64,000 nucleotides of DNA from Latrodectus hesperus. Taxonomy: Eukaryota > Arthropoda > Arachnida > Araneae > Theridiidae. The position numbers and the translations under genes were made by a program. This document shows, one piece after another, positions 27,801-45,528 of the stretch; within the stretch, counting starts at the first letter, position 1, and each line of letters begins with the position of its first letter. The stretch lies in NCBI GenBank assembly GCA_037975125.1, contig CM075850.1, positions 123,903,826-123,967,825 on the forward strand, given 5' to 3'. Below the pieces are notes generated by a model, which saw only the letters and a program-made list of their open reading frames with translations, searched no databases and had not been told where the DNA came from.

Positions 27801-29986
27801 TAAAATTATCAAAAAAAAAAAAATTTTGCAGATGCAATATAGATATTATTTTAGCATATTTTATTTAGCAATTTCTTTTTCCTATTTGAGACTATGATTA
27901 CCTTAAGAAAACAATTTTAATCATCAAGGAAATATATATTTTAAATCTTTGAATACATACACAATGATACTAAAATCCAAATTTGAGCATATTAAAAGAA
28001 ACTTTAATTAGAGTTTATAATCAGGTTTAGTATGACTATAAACAACTAAATTTGTGAGTAACACTACATCCAATGTAATTATTCATATCTCACTCAAACA
28101 CTTTTGCTTTCATAGCTGAAAATAAAAAAGTCACAAAAAATTGCTATATTTAATAGTCATTGACTGTATAATACTCAACATAAGCAATACAATTAATAAT
28201 TTCTAAATAAATTTCCTCTCCAAACTTACAGCAGCATGGTCACCATCACCAGAATGAAGGTAACTGTCAACCTAAAAAATTAAAATAACATTTAATATAT
28301 ATTTATATGAATTTGAAACATTAAAATCTAACCTTATATGAAATGTACAAGATTATTAATCTAAGAAAAAATTAACTTTAAATAATTTATAAATGAAAAA
28401 TATGTAAATAAAATTCAGATGAATGAAAATAATAATCTTAATAAGATAACAAGTTCTTGATTAAAATGTTTAAACTATAATTTATAATAAAATGTTATTG
28501 CTGAAATATAAGGGTAAAAGTGAAGATTATTGTCAAAGTACAGACATTTGGTAATCATTTTTCATTGGTTTATGACATATAAGTATTCAATAATTGGACT
28601 AAAAATTGATTTCAAAGTATTTTAAATAGTTTTAGGCAAAAATTGCATTAAATATGATACAAGAAAAGAAACGAAGGGCCTGAAATTATATATGTATTGG
28701 CAATTCTAAAAAATCAAACTTAATTATAATTAAAATTATATAACTAATAATTTCCACTTTGAATAAAATAATGAATTTGAGAATTTATAAATAGGTGCTT
28801 GAATCCATCTGTTTTTTGAAAACTCTTTGGATGCAAATTATTAGGAAGTAGAAAGTAAAAGTATACATTTTCTGATTTCATTTGATGATCAAATAACAGA
28901 AAGATATAGACACATTACCCATATATCACTTATGGGGGGAAAAAACATGAATTAATATGCGATTCAGAGTAATATAAATTAAAAATAAACCTTACATTTA
29001 TCATATAAGCAGAATAAATTATTTAATTTTATTGACTCCATCTCCATGCACAATATTCAGGTACGCCCAAATTTGAGACAAAATATTTCAGTATTAAATT
29101 TAAAAGTAAGCATGCAAATGACAAATTATAATTTTTATAATTAAATCTAGTGACTCAATCATATACTTAATCACATGTCAAGTACAAGATTGATTAATAC
29201 ATTTGAAGAACAATATACAAATATAGAATACACAAATAAATAATGAAACAATCTGCATTTGTCACATGACAAATTTTGAATAGTGGTTTAATGATGAATT
29301 GTCAATAAAATAACTTCAGCAATGTCAACCTGCATTTAAAAAATAATTTTTTTTGGTGAATTAATTTAACGATGGGAAAAATCAGCAAGTTTTACCACAT
29401 TTGGTTACTTTTGCCTTTGCTGAGCTGTGACAGTAGTTTCTTTTTGTCTAAATAAGATTAATTCAGTAATCTAAGAGTAATAAATGGTTCAACTAAATTA
29501 AATATGAATTCTTTATGACTCAATCAAATCAAACTAATCATTTAAAAAAAAACTATCTTCGATAGTATATAATTCAAGGCATTATTTGAGCAAACAAACA
29601 ATTTAAAAAAGTTTTTAGATCGAAGAAAATTTTTTATTTTCATTCATACATATAATAACTATTTAGAAGTAACAATAATCCAGTAATAAATCTATGAATT
29701 TATGTATTTGCGTCACCACAGCTTTTTAAGTCAAACAAGTTTTAAAACAATTTTCTTAAAATTAAAAAATTACTTTTTCTAATTTTAAGTACATTTTTTG
29801 AAATTTAAAAACAATTTTCTAATTATAGGTTACGTTTGAAAATATGCAAATAAATGGCTCTACTTAAATTTTGGGGTAAAATCGGTTGGGCTGCAGCGAC
29901 ATAAATACGTAAGTACCTAAATCTATATTGAAAATTAAACATAATCTTACTTTATTGAGATACTGATTTAACGATAAATGGGCCAT
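9711..29986 (-). CDS. PCID2: PCI domain-containing protein 2 (15 coding exons)
   Basis: PCID2 is the metazoan relative of yeast Thp1. It works with the TREX-2 mRNA-export complex at nuclear pores through a C-terminal PCI/winged-helix domain that contacts its partners. Fifteen exons, all flanked by AG/GT signals, join in phase to 401 codons; the human protein has about 399. The N-terminus [10 protein letters not shown] fixes the start. The PCI part is residues about 210-390, with blocks [49 protein letters not shown] and the conserved tail GYISYQH then [10 protein letters not shown]. Coding exons on plus coordinates: 29951-29986, 28230-28271, 24361-24482, 24056-24116, 22439-22540, 22168-22265, 21528-21603, 20377-20471, 20220-20266, 19105-19205, 17078-17151, 16020-16145, 10531-10597, 10283-10351, 9711-9800. 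Long introns loaded with transposon relics stretch a 1.2-kb coding sequence over 20 kb. No frame break was seen. Divergent from BCS1. Confidence 0.95.
10283..10351 (-). CDS. PCID2: PCID2 coding exon 14 (residues 350-372)
   Basis: Phase-0 exon encoding [20 protein letters not shown] then IQE; the acidic stretch followed by VxCILxNLI is the family winged-helix segment. Donor GTAAGT. Confidence 0.92.
10531..10597 (-). CDS. PCID2: PCID2 coding exon 13 (residues 327-349)
   Basis: Encodes [20 protein letters not shown] then RK. It aligns with [20 protein letters not shown], with acceptor TTATAG and donor GTAAGT. Confidence 0.92.
11710..12815 (+). repeat. dispersed repeat element, copy 2 (in PCID2 intron 12)
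   Basis: The left end CAGGATTTATATAGATTTCC aligns with the left end of copy 1 at 7933, and diverged similarity continues about 1.1 kb to the block ATCATGAAATTATTGTGG near 12787. The right-hand GGAGT-rich tail seen in copy 1 is missing. It lacks the MITE, which shows that the MITE inserted in copy 1 after the two copies arose. A short CA run (11682-11698) lies just before it. Confidence 0.55.
13777..14405 (+). pseudogene. decayed LINE tail: RNase H and C-terminal region
   Basis: The open part (13777-14196) reads [17 protein letters not shown], then [20 protein letters not shown], the RNase H strand and final aspartate motifs of Jockey/I-type LINE proteins. [18 protein letters not shown] and GHDYL follow. 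After stops and frameshifts the remnant still shows GLSDIATA, a LYW motif and finally [11 protein letters not shown] near 14360-14392. No reverse transcriptase part precedes it, so it is 5'-truncated. It lies in PCID2 intron 12, antisense to that gene. The 79-codon minus frame over it is a shadow. Confidence 0.75.
16020..16145 (-). CDS. PCID2: PCID2 coding exon 12 (residues 285-327)
   Basis: Core PCI/winged-helix exon: [20 protein letters not shown] then NLFKK, nearly identical to the family consensus. The split valine codon (GT, then T) joins exon 13 across a 5.4-kb intron. Donor GTAAGT. Confidence 0.95.
17078..17151 (-). CDS. PCID2: PCID2 coding exon 11 (residues 261-285)
   Basis: Encodes [20 protein letters not shown] then AKAV; family motif GxMPxxxLLxKYxLMQF. 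Donor GTAATA, split lysine codon. Confidence 0.94.
17447..17752 (+). mobile_element. tRNA-derived SINE with CAACAACAA tail
   Basis: The head GTGGCCTGGTTGGTTACAGC (near 17449-17470) is an A-box-like start, and TGAGCTGAATCTCGGC (near 17498-17513) is a decayed B box. The body runs about 220 bp and ends in GGTGTAACAACAACAATA. I recall closely similar sequences as abundant in spider genomes. It lies in PCID2 intron 10, antisense to the gene. The tail resembles that of the LINE at 18420-18880. No clear target-site duplication remains, so it is an older copy. The 60-codon frame in it is not a gene. Confidence 0.7.
18420..18880 (-). mobile_element. recent 5'-truncated LINE (RNase H C-terminal part)
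   Basis: An open frame (18877-18452) encodes the end of a LINE protein: [17 protein letters not shown] (end of RNase H), W...[26 protein letters not shown], a CxxC/H-type cluster ([17 protein letters not shown]) and the terminal MDLV. The 3' end is GGGGGCATGCAACAACATC. A perfect 13-bp duplication, GAAGCTTATATAT, flanks it at 18407-18419 and 18881-18893, so both ends are exact and the insertion is 461 bp. It lies in PCID2 intron 10, in the same orientation as PCID2. The intact frame and perfect duplication argue for a young insertion. Confidence 0.85.
19105..19205 (-). CDS. PCID2: PCID2 coding exon 10 (residues 227-260)
   Basis: Encodes [20 protein letters not shown] then [13 protein letters not shown]. 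It matches the PCI segment LSFAFEHCHxxSxxNKRxILIYLLPVKMLL. Donor GTAAGT. Confidence 0.94.
20220..20266 (-). CDS. PCID2: PCID2 coding exon 9 (residues 211-227)
   Basis: A 47-bp exon encoding [15 protein letters not shown], matching the family YYVGRKAMFDSDFK segment at the start of the PCI helices. Donor GTATGT. Confidence 0.92.
20377..20471 (-). CDS. PCID2: PCID2 coding exon 8 (residues 180-211)
   Basis: Encodes [20 protein letters not shown] then [11 protein letters not shown] with a split lysine codon; it aligns with the family segment INKLHLCKPLIRAIDSS. Donor GTAAGA. Confidence 0.94.
21528..21603 (-). CDS. PCID2: PCID2 coding exon 7 (residues 154-179)
   Basis: Encodes [20 protein letters not shown] then KIYFK. 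The EDSKxWG and NQLFKIYFK motifs are diagnostic for PCID2/Thp1 proteins. Donor GTAAGT. Confidence 0.94.
22168..22265 (-). CDS. PCID2: PCID2 coding exon 6 (residues 122-154)
   Basis: Encodes [20 protein letters not shown] then [12 protein letters not shown], matching the family block that ends in LLxxCFRxCxxD. Donor GTATGT, split asparagine codon. Confidence 0.92.
22439..22540 (-). CDS. PCID2: PCID2 coding exon 5 (residues 88-121)
   Basis: Contains [19 protein letters not shown], the most conserved N-terminal block of the family (human HKEENWALPVMYAVALDLR). Phase 0 at both ends, donor GTAAGG. Confidence 0.93.
24056..24116 (-). CDS. PCID2: PCID2 coding exon 4 (residues 67-87)
   Basis: Encodes [20 protein letters not shown]; the family motif FIEAYK is present as YVEAYK. 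The only donor that keeps the frame and the expected spacing to exon 5 is GTGCAG, a weak GT site. GTATCC three to four bases on would put a stop in frame. Confidence 0.85.
24361..24482 (-). CDS. PCID2: PCID2 coding exon 3 (residues 27-67)
   Basis: Encodes [11 protein letters not shown] through [12 protein letters not shown]; the PPxDE motif is typical of the family. The arginine codon is split (AG, then A) over intron 3. Donor GTGAAT. Confidence 0.92.
24483..28229 (-). other. PCID2 intron 2 (3.7 kb)
   Basis: Apart from the repeat copy at 26695-27290, this intron holds only AT-rich sequence. The 93-codon minus frame at 25863-26144 is composed of AT-coded residues, lacks splice context and is not considered a gene. 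Confidence 0.5.
26695..27290 (+). repeat. unclassified dispersed repeat, copy 1
   Basis: Patchy similarity in the same orientation to 32823-33310. Shared anchors are TACAATGTCAA near the left end, ATCCACAATTCAA in the middle, then AGAGATTTTTCAAAA and CAAGTTTGTAAAAT then GTTCATAAA near the right end. No coding frame and no terminal repeats. Lies in PCID2 intron 2. Confidence 0.45.
28230..28271 (-). CDS. PCID2: PCID2 coding exon 2 (residues 13-26)
   Basis: Phase-0 exon encoding [14 protein letters not shown] between TTTTAG and GTAAGT. It corresponds to the family segment with an acidic aspartate/glycine turn before the first long helix. Confidence 0.88.
29951..29986 (-). CDS. PCID2: PCID2 coding exon 1 (residues 1-12)
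   Basis: ATG (29984-29986) opens [12 protein letters not shown], matching the MAHxxxNQYL start of PCID2 proteins; the donor GTAAGA follows. Any 5' UTR lies above 29986. Confidence 0.9.
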
Positions 29987-32900
29987 GTTAGTAAAGATTT
30001 AAAAAAAAACTCTTTTATGCAAAAAAAGACGTTGGTGTAGTTTGTAGTTTCGTTGTTACACAGAAAAATAGTTCTTAAGTGATGATTTCTATGAGTCTAA
30101 CCAGAAATTAATGGCCATCATATAATTTATTCAAACCGAAACAAAGAAAACTTCATTCAAAACAAAAAATTACTTCCAGCCAGTTTCAAATAACACCTGA
30201 GCAGAGAAAATGTGTGAAACTTTGAGTTTCACATAACGTTGTGCTTTTGTCAATCTCAATATTTTGTATCAAATAAATTATAGTATATATTTAAAGAAAT
30301 ATTACTCTCTTAGTTTAATCCAAATTTATTCTTACAAAGATATGAATATATATATATATTTTGACTTCTGTATTAGTTTATTAAAAATTAAAAATAATCC
30401 CAGCTGTTCAAATTTAAAGTTGGCTTAAACATGGCATTAAGTTTAATGTAAAACCTCCTCAGCATGCAATGCATTATGCAATAAGCAAACAAAATTATTT
30501 GTTTTGGTAACATGCCGTGATAAATTTGAATTATAAAGGATAATTTTTATGAATTAGCTATTGCTTGAGTTAAAATTAAAATATTTCTTCTATGTATGTT
30601 TGCTTAAAATTATTTTATATTAAATTTAATTAACAGTCATAAATATAAAGTAAATAAACAAAAAATTGTGTAAAAAATAATTTAAATTTAATTTAATTTT
30701 AATATTATCGGTCAATTTTTCATTTTTTGCCAAATAGGGATAAATGTGTTCTAAAGAACACATTACCCAGTTTTAATTATTTATTTTCATTTTTGAACTT
30801 GAATGTATTTTGTCGCATTTTTAAAAATTCAACTTTTTCAGCCTTTTAATGAGAATTGCTAAACACATGCCTGCTAGATTGATATCTATTACTAATATTG
30901 TACCAAATCATGTTGATCAGACATAAGTTATTAAAATACAATTGTATTATAAGAATTTATAGGAATGCTAGAAAATGAAATAAAAGTAATTAATTTAGTA
31001 AAAATTTACATACTCTGCACCCACACATTATACATGTTGTACAGATTCCCAAAATTGAATGAAAAGTACTCAAAATTTCTAAAATTGGCATTCATCCTGT
31101 TAAATTAAAAAAATGAATAAAAAACAGAAATCAGTATATTATAAAAGCCTGGGTATCCTTTTCTCTCTTTTCATTTTGTTTGCCATAAACCATATTAGTG
31201 GTATTTCAAAATTTTTTTATTTATACTAATAAGTACACTCTATGCACCATATCAAATCAGTATCAATGTGATTAATAAATATGAATGAAACTAGTGGGTA
31301 AATGGTCTACATTTATTAATAATTAGGTCTGACATCCTCCTCATATATAGATGTTATCAGTAATATCTAATATTCTTTAAAATACTGGTTTTTGTTGAAT
31401 TTGATTTGCAAAGCAAAAAATTAATATATAGTACAATGAACCATACTCCTGATTAAAATAACTATTATATATTTTTAGAAAGGTAAATTCTGATAGATTA
31501 ATGAGAAGCAAAATAAAATTGAAAAAGTGTGTAGAAGTTTGACAAAAAATTTGGTTAAAATTAAATTTGCTATAAGTATTATTGTATGATAATCTATTTA
31601 TTTATTTGTACTTTTTTTACTATTTAAGTAATTTAAAATGTTCACACAGATATTATATTTCATTGCTTCTAAATATATTTGGCATATGTTTTGCATGACA
31701 TTCATGTGAAAATTTTTTAAAAATACAAAACCACTGATTTTTGAATCAAACTTTTCTTTGAAACTAAATATTGCAATTAATTTTTTGGGAAGGATATTTT
31801 ATATTTGGTTTGTGAAGTGATAAATGAATATTTGTGATACTAAAATTTGATAATAAATTAATGAAGTGATAATAAAAATTTGTTAAAAGGATGTGAACAA
31901 TAAATATTAAAGGAAAAGAAATTTTAAAATATATATAAATTTTGTATTTTATGCTTTTTAACAATTATATGTATATAATAATGAATTTTCATCGAAAACT
32001 ATTTCAGGTCTAGAATGTTTTTCCAAATATACTACATTGACTTAAGAAAATTAGAAAAAAAATAACTGTACTGAATTAATAATATTGCTGAATCTCTTGG
32101 TAAGTTTTTTTATTAAATAAATGAAATGTAAACAATATCCATGTTTGTCAATTATTGTTAATCATTTACTTATTTAGAAGATTTTGATAGTTTAAATTAA
32201 TTTTTCATATTTCAAAAACCTAATCCTATTTATACGAGTATCAGGGAATTAAAAATTCTTTGTTCATTTATGTTTTACTTGCATTATTGTTTCATAGAAA
32301 TTCATGGTATTAGATGCAAAATTGTTTATAAAGAATTAATTGTTTTTTCAATTTTCTATGTTTTACTATTGTCAAAGGAATTTTTTAAGTCACGAGTATA
32401 TTATAGATGTTTATTTTCCTCAATTCATAGGAAATGATAAAGTAGTTTAGGAAATTGAAAAATTAATTTTAGATATTGAAACTATTTTCTTTACCAAATT
32501 GCTCTCTTTTTGTAAATAAAGTTCTAATAAAAAGTTGCTTAGAATTCTATGTATAAAAAATTTTCAAGATAAAATTCATATTAAAAAACAGTTTGTACTT
32601 GTATTTTATTGATAAAAATAAGGCAAAATCACTCGTTTTTTTTTTTCTTTCTAAATTATCCTTTATTTTTTGAAAAAATTACATCTGAGTCCACATATAA
32701 AAATTTCTAAAATGAAATTTCTGTTTTTTGTGCTCTTTATTGAAGTTTAAGTCTCCAGGTAAAACATTTTGACTGTCCTCAATTATGGAGCCTCCTTTGC
32801 ATGTCAAAATGGTGATTTGCAAGTGCATAGCACCTACAATGTCAATTTCATTAGGTGATTTCAAGGCATGATCAATCTTTGCAAAAATACCTTATGATAT

Positions 32901-35900
32901 TGTATTTGAAGCTATTAATAACACTCTGATACATGGGCTATCAATAGGTGAGAAATGGGATTAAACACGAGAAATATCACAATAATTGCTTTAAAAATTT
33001 TAAATTTCAACATCAATGGTGGTTTGTTATCCACAATTCAACATATTTATATGATTTTCCAATAAAAATGTCGATCATACTTTCTCAACCATAAAATAGG
33101 AAAGGAAAAAATAAATGCATATGAAAGATATATGAAAAGGAGTTGGCAAAAAAGAGATTTTTCAAAATTCTAGTTTGTAAATTGGATTTATTGCAAATTT
33201 ATCATTGCATCTATGAGAACATCTTAGAGACCACCCACAAGTTTGTAAAATCAGTAATGTTCATAAATCAAAAATTTATAAAAATGAGTGACAACTGTAA
33301 ATAGATGTCATATATGGTTTCACCTTTTGAATGGTCATATCTTGCAGTTCACTAATATGTGAGAATTCTTTTTTTAATTTTATTGTTTTAGGTAAGTTTC
33401 AATATTTGAAATTAATTTTTCCCCCCTACATAGTAATTCTAGAGTTGAAGCTATTCTTTTTAATCCTTATTAAAATTAATTTAATAATAAAAGTTCTATT
33501 TTTAACTGATAAATTTATCAAAGTTATCATTGATGAAAAACAGTATTGTTTAAATTTTTTTATTATAATTTGAACAGAAATTTAAGGATTTTAAAGGGTA
33601 ATTTTTACATCTTTATTTTTTAATATTGTTTTTTTATTTGAAAATATTTATATATATTCAATTTGTTTTAAAATGGTATAAAATGAGTAATATCAAAATT
33701 ATCATTGAAGAAAGTACAAATTTAATTGAATTTCTTTTTGTCATTTATTTTAGTAAATTGTTTTTAAATTTTACAGTTTAATGAAATTATTAAAGAATGT
33801 GAATATTTCTTAATGTCAAACTTTTTAATCATTTTTCAAAGTAATAAAATTTTAAGCTATTATGAAAATACTTTTTATTATTTTTTTTATTTAATAGAAA
33901 ACTATTATTTATTTAATCTTTCATTTAAATATGAAGTGGATAATTTTTTCAGCCTTAAAAATAATATTTTTCATTTTAATTATTTGATGTGTAATTGAAC
34001 TTTAAATAAAGAACGGTAATGTAGACTTAATTTTATTCATTGTAATTATTTTATTATATTATCATGTTTATATTTAACATAGTTTTATGAAAGCATGTAA
34101 TCTAAAATTACTATTTTTACTTGATTTTTTTTTATATTTTATTGGCAGATATTTTTACTAGTAGAAAAACATAGAGAAGCTCACAATATGTCTATAAATT
34201 TAAAATTTATTATTCTAATGTATTCTAATCACATACTCAATATAAAGAGAAAAATTTAAAACATTTTTATTAAGGCCCTGATTATAAAAAAAATTATTGA
34301 CCTGATATAAATAAAACCAGCTGCAAATGTTATACATTGATTGCAATCATATTTTAAATCATCATATTTATGTTAATAAATAGAAATAAAAAAGGTTTAA
34401 AATATAATATAGGACATTCAGGAAACTACAATCGACTGGTGGGGTTCCAAGACATTTTATGGGGATCACCAATGCTAATTTTTTAATGGTCTGCATACTT
34501 AAAAACATTCTAGTTTAACCCTTAATCCTAGATGAAAGTGATAATGAGAAAAAATTAAAAGTAGCTTGTATCCAAAAAACTCTGATTCACGCCTGATGTA
34601 AGACATTTGATGCATGGTCTTATTTAATGATTTTCCATACTTTATAAACTCTGTCATGTCTAAGATTGACATTGCAGATGTTCTACTGTCTTTCACTCCA
34701 ATAACCTGTCAGGATATGTTATATATAAAACAGTGTAATATCTACTTTTGAATGTTAACAATGGCTCTCATTATATATGGTTAAAAAATAAATATTCACT
34801 TATTTTTAATTTTTACTAAACTTGTTATTTATGGAACTTTCATGCCTCATAAATAACAAGGCGATTATGGAAACAGATATGGGTACAAGATAGGAAAAAG
34901 CTTGCGAACTAAACACTGGTTGATGAGCCTTAGTATTTAGTTTCCAAGCATGCTTGGTACTCAGTTTTATTGACATTCTGAAGAAATGAAAGGCTAAGTT
35001 GACTGTGCCCAAACAAAAGCTGAACCTTGGACCTATGCATTTTTTCATTTTTAGTTATGCTCTTTATTGATTACAATGAATATTATTGAAAACTATCGAT
35101 ATAAGGTTAAATAGAAGGAATTTTATTTTAAAAATTAATAAAATAAAACTCAAATTTCTTATTACCAGTTTCCTACAATTTTTCAAACAAATATCAATGT
35201 AAATTTCTTATTTTTATTCACATTTGACTTCATAGAGAAAAATCAATATTTTGATGTTGCTGCAGTAAGGAAAAATTCTTAAAAATTGATGAATATTTTA
35301 AAATTTTTAGAAATGTTCCAACACATATTTTCTATAAAAGAGGTGAAAATGATATTTAAATAATAATAAAGGGAAAATAGAAATTTGTTACTTAATTACT
35401 TGTATAAACAAGGAAATCTTAATTTATTTTCATAGTTTTATTATATCTAGATCTAACAACAATGAAAATATATGGCTATTATTGTCAATATAAAACTTTT
35501 AAAAAATCAATTTTTTTCAATATCTGAAAATGGTAAGAATGATAACAAAAGGATATAAAATATGCTTATAGATTTCAGAAATATCTCATAATTAATGTGT
35601 CAATTTATATTTGTTTTGATCATAAAAATCTGTCTCTTGGAAAAAACTTTTAAATACCTGAAAATAGTGGATTACTTAAAAAATAATAATGGATAAAAAT
35701 AATTAGTCAGTTTTCTTTTGTTTTATTGTATATAAAACTTTGAAAATATACAATCACTTTTTGTATCATTTTTAATATAGTAAATGTTTTAATAAATTTT
35801 AGTTGGTAAGTGTCATATACATGGGGAGAATTATAGATGAACATGATTGTGCAGAACACTGATATCTCCTTGATGTCTTTGGAGTATAGATTGTTTTCAA

Positions 35901-36224
35901 TGTTGAGAGACGATAATTCCCCAAACTGAGCCAGAGATCTTAAAAAATAAATTTGAATCTGCCTAAGGAATGGGAAATACTTTAATGTCCTTTTAAAATT
36001 CAATTTGTTGAATTTTTTTTATTTTTAGTTAGTTTTAAAAGTAGAAATAAATTTTTTTTAACAAAATGAATCAATCAACTGAAATGTGTCATTAAATAGA
36101 AATGTTTTATTGAAAAATCAGATATTTTTTTATGGCATAAAAAGGAAATTAAAATTTGTTTTTTATTCTGTTAAATTATTAAGTGTGTTTGGATTCTAAA
36201 TTTTATTCCTTTTTGTTCCCTTTT
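29987..36224. promoter_or_regulatory. divergent intergenic region between PCID2 and BCS1
   Basis: The start codons of PCID2 (minus) and BCS1 (plus) face away from each other across 6.3 kb, so both promoters should lie here. I could not place a TATA box or initiator with confidence in such AT-rich DNA. The stretch contains one repeat (32823-33310) and an AT run near 30345-30360. A few 60-100-codon frames (31764-31964, 33331-33573, 34499-35048, 35707-36003) lack recognisable similarity or splice partners. Confidence 0.4.
32823..33310 (+). repeat. unclassified dispersed repeat, copy 2
   Basis: Second copy of the family at 26695-27290, same orientation, with the anchors TACAATGTCAATTTC, ATCCACAATTCAAC, AGAGATTTTTCAAAA and CAAGTTTGTAAAATC. 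Divergence suggests both copies are old. Confidence 0.45.
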
Positions 36225-36226
36225 AG
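36225..36226 (+). promoter_or_regulatory. candidate 3' splice site in the BCS1 5' UTR
   Basis: A strong pyrimidine tract (TTCCTTTTTGTTCCCTTTT) ends in AG 64 bp before the BCS1 start codon. This suggests that the leader is spliced and that the first exon and promoter lie further upstream. Confidence 0.45.
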
Positions 36227-36289
36227 GTATAGTATTATCAATAGTTATTTCATTGATAAACCAAAATCTTCTATATTACTTTGTAAAAA

Positions 36290-42886
<6,597 letters not shown>

Positions 42887-42893
42887 TAATTTC

Positions 42894-42899
42894 AATAAA
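42894..42899 (+). promoter_or_regulatory. polyadenylation signal of BCS1
   Basis: AATAAA lies 8 bp after the BCS1 stop codon. It would give a very short 3' UTR, plausible for a compact housekeeping transcript; further downstream signals could also be used. Confidence 0.4.
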
Positions 42900-44572
42900 T
42901 CTTTTTAAATATTTGTGTCAATTATTTTATTAAATTAATTTTTCATTGATTATTTTCCCATAAGACTTACAAATTAATGCTTTTAAAGCAAAAGTAGTAA
43001 CCAATTTCGGGTTACAAAATTTTAATAATTTGTGAATCGATGAGCTGGAAATAATTTAATAAACTATCTTCTAATATTTGATAAATGAAAATTAATTCAG
43101 ATTTAAATCTAGTTTAAGAGATTGGTCACCTATTAAGAATGGCAATTTCCATGTAAAGGCAAGCAGAATATTCATAAAAATTTTAATGCCGAAAAGAATA
43201 CTGAAATAATAAAAATGATGTGAATTGAGAAGAAATGTGATAAAAATTTAACAGGATACTCAGTTACTTAAACAGACATTTTAATTGTATTCCATTATTT
43301 TCTAAAATTGCAATTAATGACTCAAACAGGTAATTGTAATCAAAATTTATTTAAAAAGACACTTTTATTTTGTTTTAGAAGCTAGAAAAATTGTATGACA
43401 TACATAAATTATATAGCAATAGTATAAAATAAAATATACTTGAAAAGAAAAAGCATAAAACCAATACATTACACTACAAATTTTATTAACAAAATCTATT
43501 ATACTAAAACTGTTAACCAATAATAGATCTTTTAATCTTTCTATGAATACATTACAATTCATAGCTAAATAAATTCATGCATATTATTATTTGCAATAAT
43601 TTTCAAAGTTAAAACTTATTAATATTATTATTTACTGAAATCTAAACGAAATTAAAACTGAAAAACTCTATATGTTTGAATATAAGTTAATATTTAAACT
43701 TTTTTTTTTGAAGTTTTATTCCACAAAAGTAGCAAATGGGATTTCCTTCACTTATATTTTTCAATCACTATTCCATTTTCATAAATCATAAAAAGTAAAA
43801 TCAAAAAATGCATCTTTTTTGATTTAAAAATTTTTTTAATTACATTTTAAAAAGTTTAATATGTCTGTTTAAATAAATAAATAAATATTTTTTTATTAAA
43901 AATAATTTTTAATAAGGTTTATTTTATCTTTTCAGTAATTGTTCAAAATATAGATTACACAACCAACTAAATTAAATGATTAAGAACAATCAATGGTATG
44001 ATATAGGAAATATACAATAATTATATCTTTCCACAATTCTGATATTTTGCCAACCTACCACATATTATACTATATAACTTAGTCAATAGCATAAATTGTT
44101 AAGCTTATTGCTCTTATCCACATAGCAGGAAGAATAAATGAAAGATAAAAATGTTAAACATTTTTTTAAATATATATGTATTAGTATTAGGTAATATTTA
44201 TGATTTTTTGTGTTTAAAATACATAATCTATTATGAATAATGGGATTATTTTCAAACAAAATAATAAATCCTATTTATAAGCGAAAATTTCATTTTGAAC
44301 TATGCCATTGATTAAGAGCAATAATAAAAAAAGTCCAAATAACAAGAAATGAAAAATTATGTGTGGATAAATTCAGTACAAAAAGTTTTAAAGGATTTCA
44401 TTTATGTATTTATATACAGGACATTAATATTAACATTGAAACATCAGAAAATTTGTGAGTTGATTTTTATGAAAAATGATTATAAAATTTAGTTTTTAAT
44501 TTTTTTAAGCAATTTATTATTCATAAATTGGAAATATTTGGCAACTAAGTTGCAAAATTAAAAACTGTTGAT
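42900..44572. other. non-coding DNA downstream of BCS1
   Basis: Spacer between the convergent BCS1 and NELF copy A. It has low-complexity A/T runs (for example AATAAATAAATAAAT near 43873-43888) and no supported gene. Confidence 0.5.
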
Positions 44573-44636
44573 TTGAAAGGGATGTATATGTAAGGCCATT
44601 TCACTTTATATGGCCTTACATATACATCCCTTTCAA
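44573..44636. repeat. perfect 27-bp inverted repeat (hairpin)
   Basis: Left arm 44573-44599 begins TTGAAAGGGATGTATATG and ends AAGGCCAT; the right arm 44610-44636 is its exact complement, with a 10-base loop between. Such a long perfect hairpin in AT-rich spacer DNA suggests the fused ends of a small transposon, or a small-RNA precursor. No neighbouring duplication decides between them. Confidence 0.7.
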
Positions 44637-45038
44637 TTAACTTAATGATAAATGGTAGAAAGGTTTTCTGTAAATGAAGCATTTGCTACAAGTTGGGAAA
44701 ATTAGAATCTCCCAAATCGTAATTGGAAAATATATAGTTTGTGATTATTTTTGAATCAAAACTCTTTAAATGAATCTCTTAATATATATTCTTTAGCTTA
44801 CATAAAAAAATATTTATTTTCTTTGTATTGTTAAATTGTTTGAAAAAAAATGCACATAAACTATTCAATTCAATTTTTGAGTAATTTGCATTTTTTACAT
44901 AAAGAGATTTAAAAACATTTTATTTTTCAAAAAGAAGGAAGGATTTTGTAAAATACATTATATACTTTAAAATTCAATAAATTCTATTCAGTTTGAAAAA
45001 TAGAGAAAGATTTCAAAAGTTTAATTTAGATGTGTTTT

Positions 45039-45528
45039 AAATAACATTTTCGTAGTGAGAAATTTTTTGAAAACATTAGTCATTTTTAATAAAGTATATT
45101 CCTTTATATTTTTCTTTTAAATAAAAAAAATCTAGCATTTATAAAAACTTATTTGGTACCCTATTTATTTTTGATATTCTTTTTTTGAGATAACAATGGA
45201 AAACAATTATCCTGTGATCAGATTTTGCAAACTAAAATAGTTAGACTGAGTGAAAAAGTTCTGATTCAGATATGACCATGGAACTTGTGAAACCACAAGC
45301 CCTTCTAGGAAAGCAAAAATATGATTGAGATTCCACCCAACACCAATCCTAGAAACCAATGTTTGGTTTCTAGGATAAAAAGCAAAGGATGGAAATTCTT
45401 TATTGGATATGCCTATTATATTAAAAAAATCAAATATATTTTAGTATTTATTTGATTACTTATTTTTTAGAATAATTAACCACTTACTTTAAAGTCAATC
45501 ATAGAACTAAATAGTATCCTTCTTGAAA
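45039..45528 (+). repeat. long inverted repeat, left arm
   Basis: Nearly identical (about 97% by eye, roughly a dozen differences, mostly single-base and homopolymer length changes) to the reverse complement of 63500-64000. Similarity ends abruptly after TATCCTTCTTGAAA at 45528. The other end cannot be fixed because the partner is cut by the window edge. It contains an internal 14-bp perfect hairpin at 45346-45376 (ATCCTAGAAACCAA, loop TGT). It lies 1.2 kb past the end of NELF copy A. Confidence 0.85.

Noticed and set aside
34499..35048. Two adjacent minus frames with somewhat protein-like composition
   Set aside because: No recognised motif, no paired splice sites, and the frames do not join.
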